64,000 nt of DNA from Epiperipatus broadwayi (GCA_028023455.1 JAQFVV010006208.1:8662963-8726962); one strand, 5' to 3'. Shown: positions 1-10,304, numbered from the stretch's first letter. Translations and numbers: made by a program. Notes: generated by a model not told the origin, from the sequence alone.

Positions 1-17
1 GGGGCATTAGACATAAC

Positions 18-470
18 TCCATGCTCTCATACTATCTGGAATCAAATGGCATTGCCGAAAAGACTGTGCAAATGTTAAAAAAAAAATTATGAAATGAAAG
101 AACTGCAAATATTCAAGAAACTTTGTACATAGCTCTTCTATATCAGCACAGTATGCCTTTGATTATTACTTGTAAATCCCTAGCTGAGACAATATTTGTG
201 TAAAAAAATCACATAAAGCTGACACTAATTTGCTAAGGAAAAAAATTGAGTTAGATTTAAACACTGCTTTGAAAAACTGCTATGTTGAAAGAGAAGTTTG
301 GATTAAAGATCATTGGAAAATACTGGGTGAAAGGTGTAATTAAACAGCACTTATTCAGGCAAATCATAATCATTGAAACTGAAACAGAAAAAAATATATG
401 AAAACACATTATTCTTGTCAGGCAATTCGGAAAAAATCAACCAAAATAGAAGTACTGTTGTATTAAACCA
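18..470 (+). pseudogene. Ty3/gypsy-type integrase C-terminal relic
   Basis: The frame starting near base 27 reads SYYLESNGIAEKTVQML and, after stops, continues with a leucine-rich block ending LAETIFV. It then reads REVWIKDHWK, and in a shifted frame YWVKGVIKQH. This is the order expected at the end of a retroviral-type integrase core and the following chromodomain-side region of Ty3/gypsy elements: SNGxAE with the last catalytic acidic residue in the E of AE, then a PxELLFGR-like block, then VWVRDHR and KWxxGxI. Several in-frame stops and frameshifts make it inactive. The relic is cut off near base 475, where a family A repeat begins. A purine-rich stretch at about 900-1060 may be its displaced 3' end, but that is weak. 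Confidence 0.7.
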
Positions 471-477
471 TTAATAC

Positions 478-848
478 CACATGATTATCATTTCCTATGC
501 TTACACATGCTGTTAAAACAGTGACCATAGTAATACCATCTTATGCAAGCCATAATAATCAATGGATACAAGAAGGTTTCTGCATAAAATTCATATCTAG
601 TGCCTAGTCATCTTTCCAGATTAGTTTTTAAATTGTGGCTCAGTGGGGAGCCTTAAACCTGAAAGCACTGGATGTAGATCTCTATTCCAGTGTTCTAAAT
701 TCTGATGGAAGTTGCAAGTTAGAAACTAATCTGGGTATATTGGATGAGTAGGCACTAGAAAGGAATTTCATGCCCAAACCTTCTGATTTCCATTGATTAC
801 TATGGTTTGCACTGTGTGGTATTACTGTATGGAGAGTTTATCACTATT
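478..848. mobile_element. Family A hammerhead repeat, head-to-head copy (decayed)
   Basis: The left half reads on the minus strand, from the ATCATTTCCTATGCTTACACA terminal block through ATCAATGGATAC and the family's cleavage-site region. The right half, from about 715, reads on the plus strand (AGAAACTAATCTGGGTATATTGG...TATGGAGAGTTT). The ribozyme core is degraded on both sides. The insertion interrupts the gypsy relic. Confidence 0.75.
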
Positions 849-1129
849 TAAGTATTATTGTATTCAATATTCCAAACAATATTGAGAAATCGAAAATAAT
901 GGAAGTAAAGGCACAACGAAGACGAAAACAACATGACTGGAAATTATGCACATTTTCATAGATCGTGAAAAACCAAGAAAGATTGCAATTATTTAAAAGA
1001 CTATTTTCGATTTCAAATCTCTTAGTTTTTAAAGTGAAGGAGGTGTGCTATATTTAGAAGTAAATAAAGAATTTGTAAGGGAAGTAAATAATATTTATGT
1101 GCGTTAAATTATCTAAACGAAAAGTTATA

Positions 1130-1500
1130 TATTAAAGTATGCAGATTTGCTATTTTAATATAAACTGAGCTTTGATTGTATATATGTGTGGAGATAATCG
1201 GACCAACTGATGAGTGCTGGTTTAGCATAAAATACATATATTGGTGATTATTTATCAAAACTGAGCTTTGATTGTATATATGTATGGAGATGATAATCGG
1301 ATCAACTGATGAGTGCTGGTTTAGCACAAAATGAGTATATTGCTTATTTATCTTTTTCGACATGTGTGTGATCAAGTGTGTCAGTGGTATGAGATAGCAT
1401 GGATAGTTGAGGATCGTGTGAAAGTCCGAGTTCAAACCCCTATATATTACATATATAAGCGCAGGTGTAAAAAAGCCTGTATTGTAGAAAAAATTCATAT
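1130..1500 (+). mobile_element. Family B hammerhead repeat, copy 1
   Basis: First unit of a head-to-tail pair with the unit at 1510-1985. An internal tandem duplication of about 100 bp repeats the ribozyme region (cores at 1207 and 1308). Both cores have lost the G of GAAA (AGCATAAAA and AGCACAAAA), so neither should cleave. The unit ends with GAGTTCAAACCCC and a TATATTACATATATAAG block, followed by a CAGGTGTAAAAAAGCC motif shared with other copies. Confidence 0.8.
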
Positions 1501-1509
1501 TTCAAAATA

Positions 1510-1985
1510 AAATGCAGTAAGGTCTGCCCATCCCTCGTTATATGTATGTAAATGGATTATGTCCTGTACATGAGGGGTCAGAGTGACCTGTCGCCAACAT
1601 GGGTAGGATGAGAAGGTTGACACTAAGGTGGGCTTTGAGCATTCCATCATCAGATTTTTAATGAAATGGATGGCTGAAGAGTTGTGGGGTGAAGTAGTTT
1701 GAAGCCTGTCTATTAAAATATGAAGATTGGCTATCTTAATATAAACTGAGCATTGATTATATATATGTGTGGGAGATGATAATCTGGACCAACTGATGAG
1801 TGCTGGTTTAGCACGAAATATGTATATTGATGATTATTTATCTTTTTGACATGCGTGTGATCAAGTGTATCAGCAGTATAAGATAGCATGGATGGTTGAG
1901 GGTCTTATAAAAATCTGAGTTCAAATCCTTATAAATTACATATATAAGTGCAGGTATGAAAAAGACTGTACTGCAGAAAAAAAAA
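1510..1985 (+). mobile_element. Family B hammerhead repeat, copy 2
   Basis: A full-length unit of about 480 bp directly follows copy 1 in the same orientation. Landmarks in order are CTGCCCATCCCTCGT, GTCCTGTACATGAGGGG, a GAGCATTCCATCATCAG block, GAAGATTGGCTATCTTAATA, the hammerhead at 1777-1840, GAGTTCAAATCC, and a CTGTACTGCAG A-rich end. No protein is expected. The open frame that crosses the pair on the minus strand is a by-product of the repeat. Confidence 0.85.
1777..1840 (+). ncRNA. Hammerhead ribozyme, type I, family B, intact core
   Basis: The core is CTGATGA (1793-1799), stem II GTGCT/AGCAC with loop GGTTT, GAAA (1815-1818), then TATGTATA. Predicted cleavage is after A1826 (AUA triplet). 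Stem I pairs the ACCAA just before the core with TTGAT just after the cut (one mismatch). Beyond a bulge, TAATC pairs with GATTA. Stem III is the near-palindromic ATATGTAT with only 2-3 bp per monomer. The call rests on conserved core residues plus all three stems; activity was not tested. Confidence 0.8.
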
Positions 1986-1989
1986 TCAT

Positions 1990-2800
1990 ATTATATTAGT
2001 TAAGTAAAATATTCCAGATCAGATAAGTTTGTACTTAGACATTTTCATTAGTAAACAGTATCTGTTTCAAGTGTAAAAAAACTAAATATTTAGCGTTCAA
2101 GTAAGCTGATTAAAATTAGAAAAGAAAAAAAAATATTGTTCCGGTTCCATAAATAAAGATACCATTATAAGTAATTAGATTGATAATCTGAATTTGGACA
2201 TTTCCGTGATATGCAAAGGTAATTAAAAAAATATAGCATTGTTATCTGGGGGTGATCTTGAATAGGATAAAAACACAAGTTAAGAAAAAAAGAGATATGC
2301 ATGCGCACACTCCTATCATGGGAGCTGCATCATGTTACGAACTAAGAACGAGTATAAGGCTGAAGTTTGAGGGTACAAGAGGACAATGGAATATCCAGTG
2401 AATTTTCACTACTGAAGGTTCCAACTTTTACAGGTCATTATCAGCCTCATTATTTTGTAAGCCCCTATAATTATGTGTATATTATTTTTTATCTTGCTGT
2501 CCAAATGAATGTCAAGTTAATCAAAAATGTTTGTGCAATATTAATTTCTGCTTGTCTATTCACATTTAACATGATTGCAGTACTCGTGGGGTCAGTACAC
2601 GGCATGTTGTTAGTTTTCTGGCAAGCAAAAAAAAAAACTAGTTTGATTTTCAATGGAAAAAAGAGAGAGAGAAGTATCATTAATCAATTGCAATGTTCTT
2701 TATTATTTTTCTACTCTACCTTTTGAGACTCATTTGATCCTGCAAATTATTGAGGTGACCTGGAGGACCTGAAATTAATGATCGATTTACGAATAAACAA
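1990..2800. other. AT-rich stretch, nothing recognised
   Basis: A 119-codon frame at 2367-2726 has no domain I can recognise. It is hydrophobic, with poly-A-derived lysines, and looks accidental. No repeat relationship to the rest of the window was seen. Confidence 0.5.
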
Positions 2801-2809
2801 ATGAGCATT

Positions 2810-3085
2810 AGCAGTGCACACACATCTATATTGACTATATTAATATATATCTGAGCACTTATAGCATATATGTGTAGAGATGGTAATCTGGACCAAGTGA
2901 TGATTGCTGGTGTAGCATGAAATACGTCTATTGGTGATTATTTATCTTTTCGACATATATGTGTTCAAGTGTATCAGTGTTATGAGATAGAGTGGACAAT
3001 AGTGGGTCGTGTGAAAGTCTGTGCTCACATACCCTAAATATTACATACATTGATACAGGTATATAATAAGCCTCTTTTTTATCAT
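2810..3085 (+). mobile_element. Family B repeat, 5'-truncated, mutated hammerhead
   Basis: The copy begins at ATATATATCTGAGCAC and runs through the ribozyme region to the ATACAGGTATATAATAAGCC end. The core at 2897 reads GTGATGA instead of CTGATGA and stem III has a substitution, so the ribozyme is predicted dead. Stem I (ACCAA/TTGGT with TAATC/GATTA) is preserved. Confidence 0.75.
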
Positions 3086-3194
3086 ATTACAATTGACAGG
3101 TCTTTGTTATTGAATATTCATCTAATTTCTGCATATGCCTTTTTTTTTTCTTTCAATCTCAAATCATTTTCACTTTACCAATAATGGAAGCATT

Positions 3195-3375
3195 TAAACC
3201 ACTAAACATCACATGATCACTATCTCACTGATGAAGGCCACAAGCCAGAAACTAGTCTGGGGATATTGGATGAGTAGGCACTAGATAGGGATTTTATGCA
3301 CAAGCCTTCTGGCATCCATTGATTGCTCTTGTTAGCACAAGATGGCACTACTATATGGAGAGTTTTGCTTTGTTT
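3195..3375 (+). mobile_element. Family A hammerhead repeat, 3' half
   Basis: The unit starts with a TAAACATCACATGATCAC terminal block fused directly to the ribozyme core. It then continues through GGATGAGTAGGCACTAGATAGGG, GCATCCATTGATTGC and TATGGAGAGTTTTGC. The upstream half of the unit is missing. Confidence 0.75.
3221..3272 (+). ncRNA. Hammerhead ribozyme, family A, truncated stem I
   Basis: CTGATGA (3228-3234), stem II GGC/GCC, GAAA, ACTAGT and GTC (cut after C3257) are all present. Upstream sequence has been replaced. Only about five pairs (including two G-U) of proximal stem I can form, and the distal AUCCAA strand is lost. Confidence 0.6.
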
Positions 3376-3764
3376 TAAATTGTTTAATGGAAGCATTTCG
3401 TGGGTTTTTACTTTTCTGTAAATATAGATTAAAAAAATGCGATAAGATTGGAAGTCTAAGACAGTCTGATCAAGACTTTCTATGACTTTTATAAAGAGAT
3501 TCACTGTTTTGAACTATTCAGTCATAAACATTACAAAGCACAGATACAGTGTTTCTAAGCCCATGCAACCTGTCAAAATTTCTAAAATTGTCATTATTAA
3601 ACAGACCACTTTTGATAAAAATTAATAAAAAGTTATTTACATAGTATTATGGCTAAAAAAACTTACCTTAAATATATTGATACTAGCATTAAAACAAAGA
3701 GATTGACCAATTAGATACAAATTACATTAAATAAGACTTTTCTGTAACAAAAACAAATTTGAAA

Positions 3765-4185
3765 CACTAAATATCACATGATCACCATTTCCTATGCTTA
3801 CACAAGCAGCTAATACTGAGGCAGAACTCTCATACAGTAGTGCCAGCCAGTGTAAGTCAGAGAAATCGATGGATGCAAGGTTTAGGCATAAAATTCCTAT
3901 CTAGTGCTTACTCATCCAATATTCCCAGACTAGTTTCTAGCTTGTGCCTTTCATCAGTGAGGAGCCTTGGATCTGACAGCACCGCACCTAGATCTTAGGA
4001 TCTAATGAACCCCTTGAGCATCCACCTTTTACCTTTTTAGTTAACTATAAATATAAAAACTAGTCTGGGAATATTGGATGAATAGATACTAGATAGGAAT
4101 TGTATGCACAAACCTTCATCCATTGACTACTCTGGCTTGCACTAGGTGGCACTACTGTATGAAGAGTTTTGCTTCTGTGTAAAAA
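3765..4185. mobile_element. Family A hammerhead repeat, head-to-head pair
   Basis: The minus-strand unit runs from CACTAAATATCACATGATC (3765) to about 4057. A plus-strand half then starts at AACTAGTCTGGG, a few bases before the ribozyme cleavage position, and ends in GAGTTTTGCTTCTGTG. The two outer ends are therefore long inverted repeats. Confidence 0.8.
3914..3973 (-). ncRNA. Hammerhead ribozyme, family A
   Basis: On the minus strand the order is AUCCAAGGCUCCUCA, CUGAUGA, AAGGCACAAGCU, AGAAA, CUAGUC, then UGGGAAUAUUGGAU. The core is complete. Proximal stem I has one C-A mismatch and the distal AUCCAA/UUGGAU helix is perfect. Confidence 0.7.
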
Positions 4186-4214
4186 CCAATTTGTTATAGT
4201 AAGACTGTTACTTT

Positions 4215-4440
4215 CATATTCTCAAATACCATATCTGAATCTACCCTAGCATCTCTCTGAGGAGTGCTAGAGCACGAAACCATGGTCAGAGGTTTGGGGA
4301 GGGGTCCTGACAGACATATTTTAAGTGCTTTCTCTAGCTAAGCATTTATCACAAAGCTTGTTGATGAATTGGCAATCGTCATTGCTTATAACATACAAGC
4401 TTAAGAGAGTAGGGTCATGTGATCTATGACTCTTATTTTG
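4215..4440 (+). mobile_element. Family C hammerhead repeat
   Basis: A unit ending in GGGTCATGTGATCTATGACTC. It has a reverse-oriented relative at 51955-52150 and a terminal fragment at 40200-40262 (GAGTCATAGATCACATGACC). The shared landmarks are the ribozyme, GGGGTCCTGACAG and GCATTTATCACAAAGCTTG. Confidence 0.75.
4241..4310 (+). ncRNA. Hammerhead ribozyme, type I, family C
   Basis: The core is CTGAGGA (4257-4263; position 7 of the core may be any base). Stem II is GTGC/GCAC with loop TAGA. GAAA (4276-4279) follows, then CCATGGTC with cleavage after C4287 (GUC). Stem I pairs AUCUCU with AGAGGU (6 bp including one G-U). Stem III is the palindrome ACCATGGT. Confidence 0.75.
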
Positions 4441-4559
4441 ACTATTTATAAGTAACCATGGTTTGAAAATATTTGAATATAAAATTTAAAAAAAAAATAT
4501 AAATTTCACATATATTGCAATTGCCTGTGCAGCAAGAATATTTGCATATTTGTATACTT

Positions 4560-4752
4560 ATCTCTATACTAAATGCAATTAACTGTATAGTAAGTATGCT
4601 TAGTTCTATAGAAAATATACTTAGCTGTATAGTATGCATACTTGGCTGTATAGTAAATACCATTGGCTATATCATAAGTACACATGGTTGTATAGTAAGT
4701 ATATATTGTCTGTATAATAAGTATATATGGATAAATAGTAAGTACTTGACTA
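4560..4752 (+). repeat. 21-bp minisatellite (TAGTAAGTATACTTGGCTGTA type)
   Basis: Roughly eight imperfect units of about 21 bp have the form TAAGTA-nnnn-TTGGCTGTATAG. A last unit lies beyond the foldback at 5030-5065. The 105-codon frame across it simply follows the 21-bp (7-codon) period and is not a gene. Confidence 0.7.
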
Positions 4753-4793
4753 TACCAAATTCACCACTTCCTTTACTTTGCTGTAATATCTTA

Positions 4794-5030
4794 TATAAAT
4801 GCAATTTATCCACTACTTTGAATACTTTTTAGCAAAAACCTTTTATTATAACTTTATGCATACACAATATTATGTTTCAACTGTCTTGCAGTCTTCTTCA
4901 GAGTCGATTTTACTTTAATTTTTTACCTTTAAAAAATTAAAATTGGCTCTGAAGAAGGCTGCAGGACAGTCGAAACAAAATTGTATTTCTGCTAAAAAAT
5001 GTTCAAACTAGTGGATAAATTGCATTTACT
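4794..5030. repeat. Foldback element (about 240 bp)
   Basis: The arms 4797-4915 and 4938-5028 are reverse complements (AAATGCAATTTATCCACTA on the left, TAGTGGATAAATTGCATTT on the right). The inner arms hold GTCTTCTTCAGAG and CTCTGAAGAAGGC, a CTGAAGAAG...CGAAAC motif common in animal short repeats. It interrupts the 21-bp minisatellite. Confidence 0.8.
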
Positions 5031-5335
5031 TGATTATATAGTAAATACCCTTGGCTCTATGGCAAGGGAATAATCACTCAATCATGATGTGTTCTCAGCA
5101 AAAGCATTGCAGTATTTATTGCTCTGCAAATAGGTAAAAATAATAAATAGTTCGAAATGGCTCCAAAGTAAAATCCCATGAAATGCTTCCATTATTGATA
5201 AAGTGAAAACAATTGATTTAAGATTGAAAGAAAAAAAAGTCATATGCAGGAATTAGATAAATATTCAATAAACAAAGAACTGTCAATTGTAATATGATAA
5301 AAAAGACAGAAATGTTATCAAGTATTAATTATAAC

Positions 5336-6090
5336 TGAAATACAGGCTTAATATAGCCAATCTTCATACTTTAATGGACAGGCTTCAATCCATTCCATAC
5401 TCCAACTCTTCAACCATCCATCCAATTGAAAATCTGATGATGGAATGCTCAAAGGCCACTCTGAGGCCAAGATTCTCATCACACCCATGTTGACCTAAAG
5501 TCAATCTGACCCCTCATGTACAGGACATAATCCGTTTAATGCATATACAAGGGATGGGCAGACATCTCTACTATGTAATAACTGAAATACAGGCTTATTA
5601 TGTACCTGTATCAATATATGTAATATTTAGGGTATATGAGCACAGACTTTTCACATGACCCACCGCTCACCACTCTAACTCATATCACTGATACACTTGA
5701 ACACATATATGTCGAAAAGATAAATAATCACCAATATGTATTTCATGCTAAATCAGCAATCATCAGTTGGTCCAGATTACCATCTCTGCACATATATGCA
5801 ATAAGTGCTCAGATATATATTATGATAGCCAATCTTCATACTTTAATGGACAGGCTTCAATCCACTCCATACTCCAACTCTTCAACCATCCATCCAATTG
5901 AAAATCTGATGATGGAATGCTCAAAGGCCACCCTGAGGGTGAGATTCTCATCACACTCATGTTGATCTAAAGTCAATCTGACCCCTCATGTACAGGACAG
6001 AACTCCATTTAATACCTATATGAGGGGTGGACAAGACATCTCTACTATGTAATAACTGAAATACAGGCTTATTATATACCTGTCAATTAT
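5336..6090 (-). mobile_element. Family B repeat, head-to-tail dimer
   Basis: On the minus strand a full unit (about 6090-5595) is followed by a second, shorter one (5590-5336). The same AACTGAAATACAGGCTTA and GGGATGGGCAGACATCTCTA blocks occur twice at the matching points. The head-to-tail junction is intact, as expected for a transcript able to release unit-length RNA. Confidence 0.85.
5721..5785 (-). ncRNA. Hammerhead ribozyme, family B, stem III shortened
   Basis: The minus strand reads ACCAA, CUGAUGA, UUGCU-GAUUU-AGCAU, GAAA, UACAUA, UUGGUGAUUA. Core and stem I are complete. Two bases are missing from stem III relative to other copies, and the first stem II pair is U-U, so activity is doubtful. 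Confidence 0.6.
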
Positions 6091-6094
6091 GTTT

Positions 6095-6730
6095 CTAAAA
6101 TTGCCAAAATTTTACTCTTCCCTTTCCTTCGTAATAGTAGGTTATTAACCAAAGTATATATATCAAGAATATCAACAGTTACATGGTATAGGTACATTTT
6201 GGGACTGTTGATTCTGATATATAATTTCATTTAAAACTGGTTTTTTAATAACAAGTAAATGATTTATATATAATATGGACTATTAATCACCTCTATATCA
6301 TCTAAGCTACAACACGGATATATATGTAACATGTTTTATATATTTAAAATAATATAAACTATGTAACCATATACGTAACCAATAAAAATTCTGCTATAAG
6401 TAAAATTGCCAAACTTATATTCATAAAAGTAAAGATCAAAAAATATATACATTAAATTTGTACTTGGAGATCTGAACGGAAATAATATTTTGGTTGACAG
6501 TAACATATTATATCAAAAAGTATTGCTAAAAATTTAACAAAAGGCCCATTGAAAAATTCTTATCTATTTACTATAAATAAAAGATATGATTGTATAAATT
6601 AAAAAAAATAGTATTAACTTAAAAACACCATATAGGCAATATGTCCTATGTATTTATTATCATTAATTTTCATCACACAGATATAAAGAAGAATAAACTT
6701 TATCTTTCTTATTGCATTGCCAAATCCACA
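6095..6730. other. AT-rich stretch, nothing recognised
   Basis: No coding signal, no foldback and no copy elsewhere in the window was seen. Short AT runs only. Confidence 0.5.
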
Positions 6731-6734
6731 TAAT

Positions 6735-6805
6735 ATTAATATCATTTATGATCTTTATTACTTTTACAATCCTTCATATAATTACAACCCACTATTGAAA
6801 TAAAA
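6735..6805 (-). repeat. Family E repeat, 3' end
   Basis: The minus strand reads CAATAGTGGGTTGTAATTAT, then GAAGGATTGTAAAAGTAATAAAGA. This is the same end as the copy at 10305-10490. With the piece at 7280-7435 it brackets the family A copy. Confidence 0.55.
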
Positions 6806-6944
6806 ATAATATATATATATATGATTATAGGAAGTATTGATTGATAAATATAAAGCATAAAAAATGTTAAAATGTATAATACATATAAAAGGTAATAATT
6901 ATATAGAGGTATATAAAGATATATGTGGGTATATAAATAATGCC

Positions 6945-7255
6945 AATAAACATCACATGACCACCACCTCTTATGCTTGTGTATAACTGTTGTTAAAACA
7001 GGCAAAACTCACTATACGTATTGCCACACACAGCAAGCTAGAGTAATAAATGGATGCCAGAAGGCTTGTGCATAAAATCCCCATCTAGTGCTATCAGATC
7101 CAAGGCTCCTCACTGATGAAAGCCATAAGCCAGAAACTAGTCTGGGGATATTGCATGAGTAGGCATTAGATGGGGATTTTATGCACAAGCCTTCTGGCAT
7201 CCATTGATTATGCTAGCTTGCTGTGTGTGGCAATACGTACAGTGAGTTTTGCCTG
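6945..7255. mobile_element. Family A hammerhead repeat, head-to-head pair
   Basis: The left arm (6945-7089, minus) and right arm (7090-7255, plus) are near-perfect reverse complements over GCACAAGCCTTCTGGCATCC and beyond. The plus half carries a complete ribozyme. The centre joins CCATCTAGTGC of the minus half directly to TATCAGATCCAAGG of the plus half. Confidence 0.85.
7095..7163 (+). ncRNA. Hammerhead ribozyme, type I, family A, intact
   Basis: The order is AGATCCAA-GGC-TCCTCA, CTGATGA (7113-7119), AAGCCATAAGCC, AGAAA, CTAGTC (cut after 7142), TGGGGA-TA-TTGCAT. Proximal stem I is fully paired. One change (G to C) weakens the distal helix. An A-A pair at the base of stem II is a constant feature of this family. 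Confidence 0.8.
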
Positions 7256-7279
7256 TTTTATATGAATAATGATTATAAA

Positions 7280-7435
7280 ATAGAATATAAATATTATGTA
7301 AAATTATATATTCATGCATATTTGTATTCATTTATTTCTATTGTGTTTGTTATATTTCTGAAGAAGATTGCTGGGTGTGAGTATATAAATATTGACTATA
7401 AAATAGAATATTGTACCGGTCGAAATTGTATGTTA
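7280..7435 (+). repeat. Family E repeat (CTGAAGAAG-type)
   Basis: It contains GTGTTTGTTATATTTCTGAAGAAGATTGC and a later GGTCGAAAT, matching 10305-10490. The CTGAAGAAG...CGAAA motif resembles the 3' part of many short interspersed elements. No tRNA head was found. Confidence 0.5.
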
Positions 7436-7444
7436 ATTTAACAT

Positions 7445-10300
7445 GATTCACAGCCTGGGTAAAAGTACCTCAAATCCAACCATATGCGAGATCAAAGATA
7501 AAGAATACTTATGGATTCTGCCCTGTTTACCCACTCTCTAAATCTGCCACCTAATTAACAACATTTTCAAGGCAAGCAATTAATCTTTTCCACACTCCTG
7601 ACCACTAGCATCAACGGTGGAGCATGAGCCTCAACTAATTCGAATGTCTAATTCTAATATTAACTCTAATTAGACCTATCCAGTAACTTAAATATAGAAA
7701 TGGTATGTATGTGACCTTGAGTCCTCAGATAGCAGCACAATAATTAATTAGAAAAGCTAATTTTAGAATGAAATGAATAGAAGCAAACCACAGGCAGCTT
7801 GAATTCACATATATATGTAATAAAACATTTGTATAACTTATCTAATGTCTCCCTGTTTTTATTTCATAAATTAGTTAACATAAATTTCTATTCTGTCAGT
7901 AATTATGCCTCAAGTAAGGGAGTGGTATAGTTCATATGCCAATTTAACAAATATAAACGATTAGAGTTTATGGAAGACTCCCACTCAAGTCTGAGATATA
8001 CAAAACAAAGATTAAATAGCCCCACTTTAAATATAACTTTATGACAGGTGAAATTATTTTTAAGAGAAAAATAATTAAATCATATTTTAGGAATTGGTTT
8101 TGGAGAGAGTGACACATTTCAAATATAAATGGATCGCGATATTCGCAAATAAATATTTTAGGATTGTAAAACAAATGAATTAATCAGACCATAGTCAATC
8201 CACCATGACGTGCTAAAAACAAAAGAAAGTGGACAAACCCAGCATTCAACATTACATTACCAGCATAGACTCAATTCACCCACCCCATTCCAGTGAGGCC
8301 AAGAAATAAAATGAATGGTCTGCGCCATTAGCAAACCTAAAATATTTCAGGTGGAAGTATGAGAATCGCCAAGGCTAACTAAGCTCATCTTGCCCCGGTT
8401 CTTTCCATTTTGTCTTTCATATCCTGATAAAAAAATTTATGGCCAGTGAAATTATCACATGGTCTAATTCTGATCTAGCGATCACAAAGAACAAAAGACA
8501 AGTAATCAAGCAAAATGCTGGCAAGGCAAAAATTGAGTACTGGAGAAATACATTTTTAGAATTTAAATGTAAAATTGCACTGAGCTAAGAAAATTATATA
8601 AATATTATATGGATTGACTACGATCGGATCAAAGAATAAAATAAGCATTAATTATTATTACGAATATCATTTTATGAGCAACATGTCTCTCCCCTCAAAA
8701 CAAAATCTCACTAATATTTCAATCAACATTTTATTACTCTCTTTTACTATTTAGAATGAATATCTTTTCTAAACCCCCTCCCTTTTACTCTTTAAAAGTG
8801 AAATAATATAACTAAATAAAATCTCATGCTTGAATCTAGCATCTCTCCCCCCACAACTAAACCGTGTATGCAGAAATATTTCAAAAACACATAATAATAT
8901 AAAATGGTTTCATCTCGACAAAACAAAGGTGGCTCCAAGTATTAATTATTCAGAGCTAGAGAGTTATTCATTTTATTTACCGACAAACGTTGGTCGGGAA
9001 ATAGGAAGCAAAATATTTAATTAGATAAAACTTTTGTCGAGATGGAACAAATTGGCATATATTCATTTCATTTAAGTAAATAATAATATTTTCTAAACCA
9101 CATTAAAAGAAAGTTTAGCATTAAGAGGCATAACTTTAAGACAGACAGAATGAGAGTAAAGACATTAGATTTAAAGTGATAGCAAGTAAAATTTACAGAA
9201 TTTTAGTTAAACAGTTATATTACATTAAGGGGATTTCATTTTAGAAGACATTAAAAGTAGCAAAAATTACATTATCAGGTCAACTGGAGTTTTTGAAGAA
9301 TAAATTAGGTGGTTAGAAATAAACAAATTGGGAACATATTACCTAATTTATTCTGAGTCCTTGTAGAAGTTTGGATCCCACGATGAAATACAAATTTCCG
9401 CACAGGCATAGCAAGCTATGTATTTGAATATGAGTCTTTAATAGTTCAGCAGTTCCCAATTACTCATTTTGATGAAGTTTTTCCAAAATAGGGTATTTGA
9501 CAATCATCTTTGGGACAGCGGGAAGACGGGCAAGCTACAAAGGCTGTCTACTCCACTACTATGCTTCTAAACATTTATTGAAAATTTAACTGGCATTGGT
9601 TCGTCAGGCAATTGCTGACAGAAACTATGAATGGCTGACATCTATTGTTCTCCTGGGCTATTTATACCCTTTTCTGACTATTTTTGGGAAATTCCCTGTT
9701 TCATTTGCTCAAGGCTAAGTGGCTATGTTGAAATTCCGGTGACCACAATTATCGACCTAAAGTAGATTTGCATTGTATTCTAGAGATCCACTCTCCTGAT
9801 AAACCCAATGATTTTATTATTTCAAATCTATTTTTAATTAAATTTAGATTTGAAGAATTTACGTTTCAAATATTTTTTCATTTTCATTTTACTTTAATTA
9901 GAAAATTACATCACCATTTTGTTAATGGCTTTTCTTTTGTTTGACCCTACATAATGTTAGTAGGGTTTATCATGAAAGCAAATCTCCAGAATAAAATACT
10001 TTAAAAAAAAACGCATATTAAAATTTATTTATCAATTTTTATAAAAGTTTCAGTCTGCAATTATATATATATATATGTATTTGCGCATATATATATATAT
10101 GCCCCCTCCAATATTTATAATAAAACATTTTAAATAGAAAATTGATATTTTTAATCATTTATTTGTTGGACTAAAATTTAAATGTATCTAAAATGGCAGA
10201 CGGAAAGTTTTATAAACATCGTAACATGCGTGGATCTGGTTTGATCCTAACAATGTAGAAAGATGTGAAGCATGGATCTGGCATACAGATCCATTGCTTC
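7445..10300. other. Longest stretch without a recognised element
   Basis: AT-rich with no convincing open frame; the longest (8830-9024) is 64 codons without recognisable domain. Slightly more complex sequence at 8200-8420 and 9330-9800 could be old unique DNA, but I see no splice-bounded exon or known family. Confidence 0.45.
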
Positions 10301-10304
10301 AATA

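Noticed and set aside
478-848. Family A as an ordinary MITE
   Set aside because: The inverted halves first suggested a MITE. The tandem dimer at 13.3 kb, the single unit at 36.7 kb and the hammerhead in every copy show that the basic unit is a directional 450-bp repeat and the palindromes are secondary.
1109-1498. 129-codon minus-strand frame as a protein gene
   Set aside because: It lies inside family B and repeats the same peptide block (NQHSSVxPII..HIYNQSSV) because of the internal DNA duplication. The DNA is explained by a non-coding ribozyme repeat.
3170-3180. CRISPR array, operon or bacterial promoter signals
   Set aside because: All evidence (LINEs, SINEs, hAT, Penelope, microsatellites) is eukaryotic. 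None of the direct repeats has the regular repeat-spacer layout of a CRISPR array.
4515-4832. 105-codon repetitive frame (CIVxxLxC pattern)
   Set aside because: The peptide period of seven follows the 21-bp minisatellite, and the frame ends in an unrelated foldback.
5636-5965. 109-codon plus-strand frame as a gene
   Set aside because: It runs antisense through a family B unit and its ribozyme. Similar frames occur wherever the repeat is little mutated.
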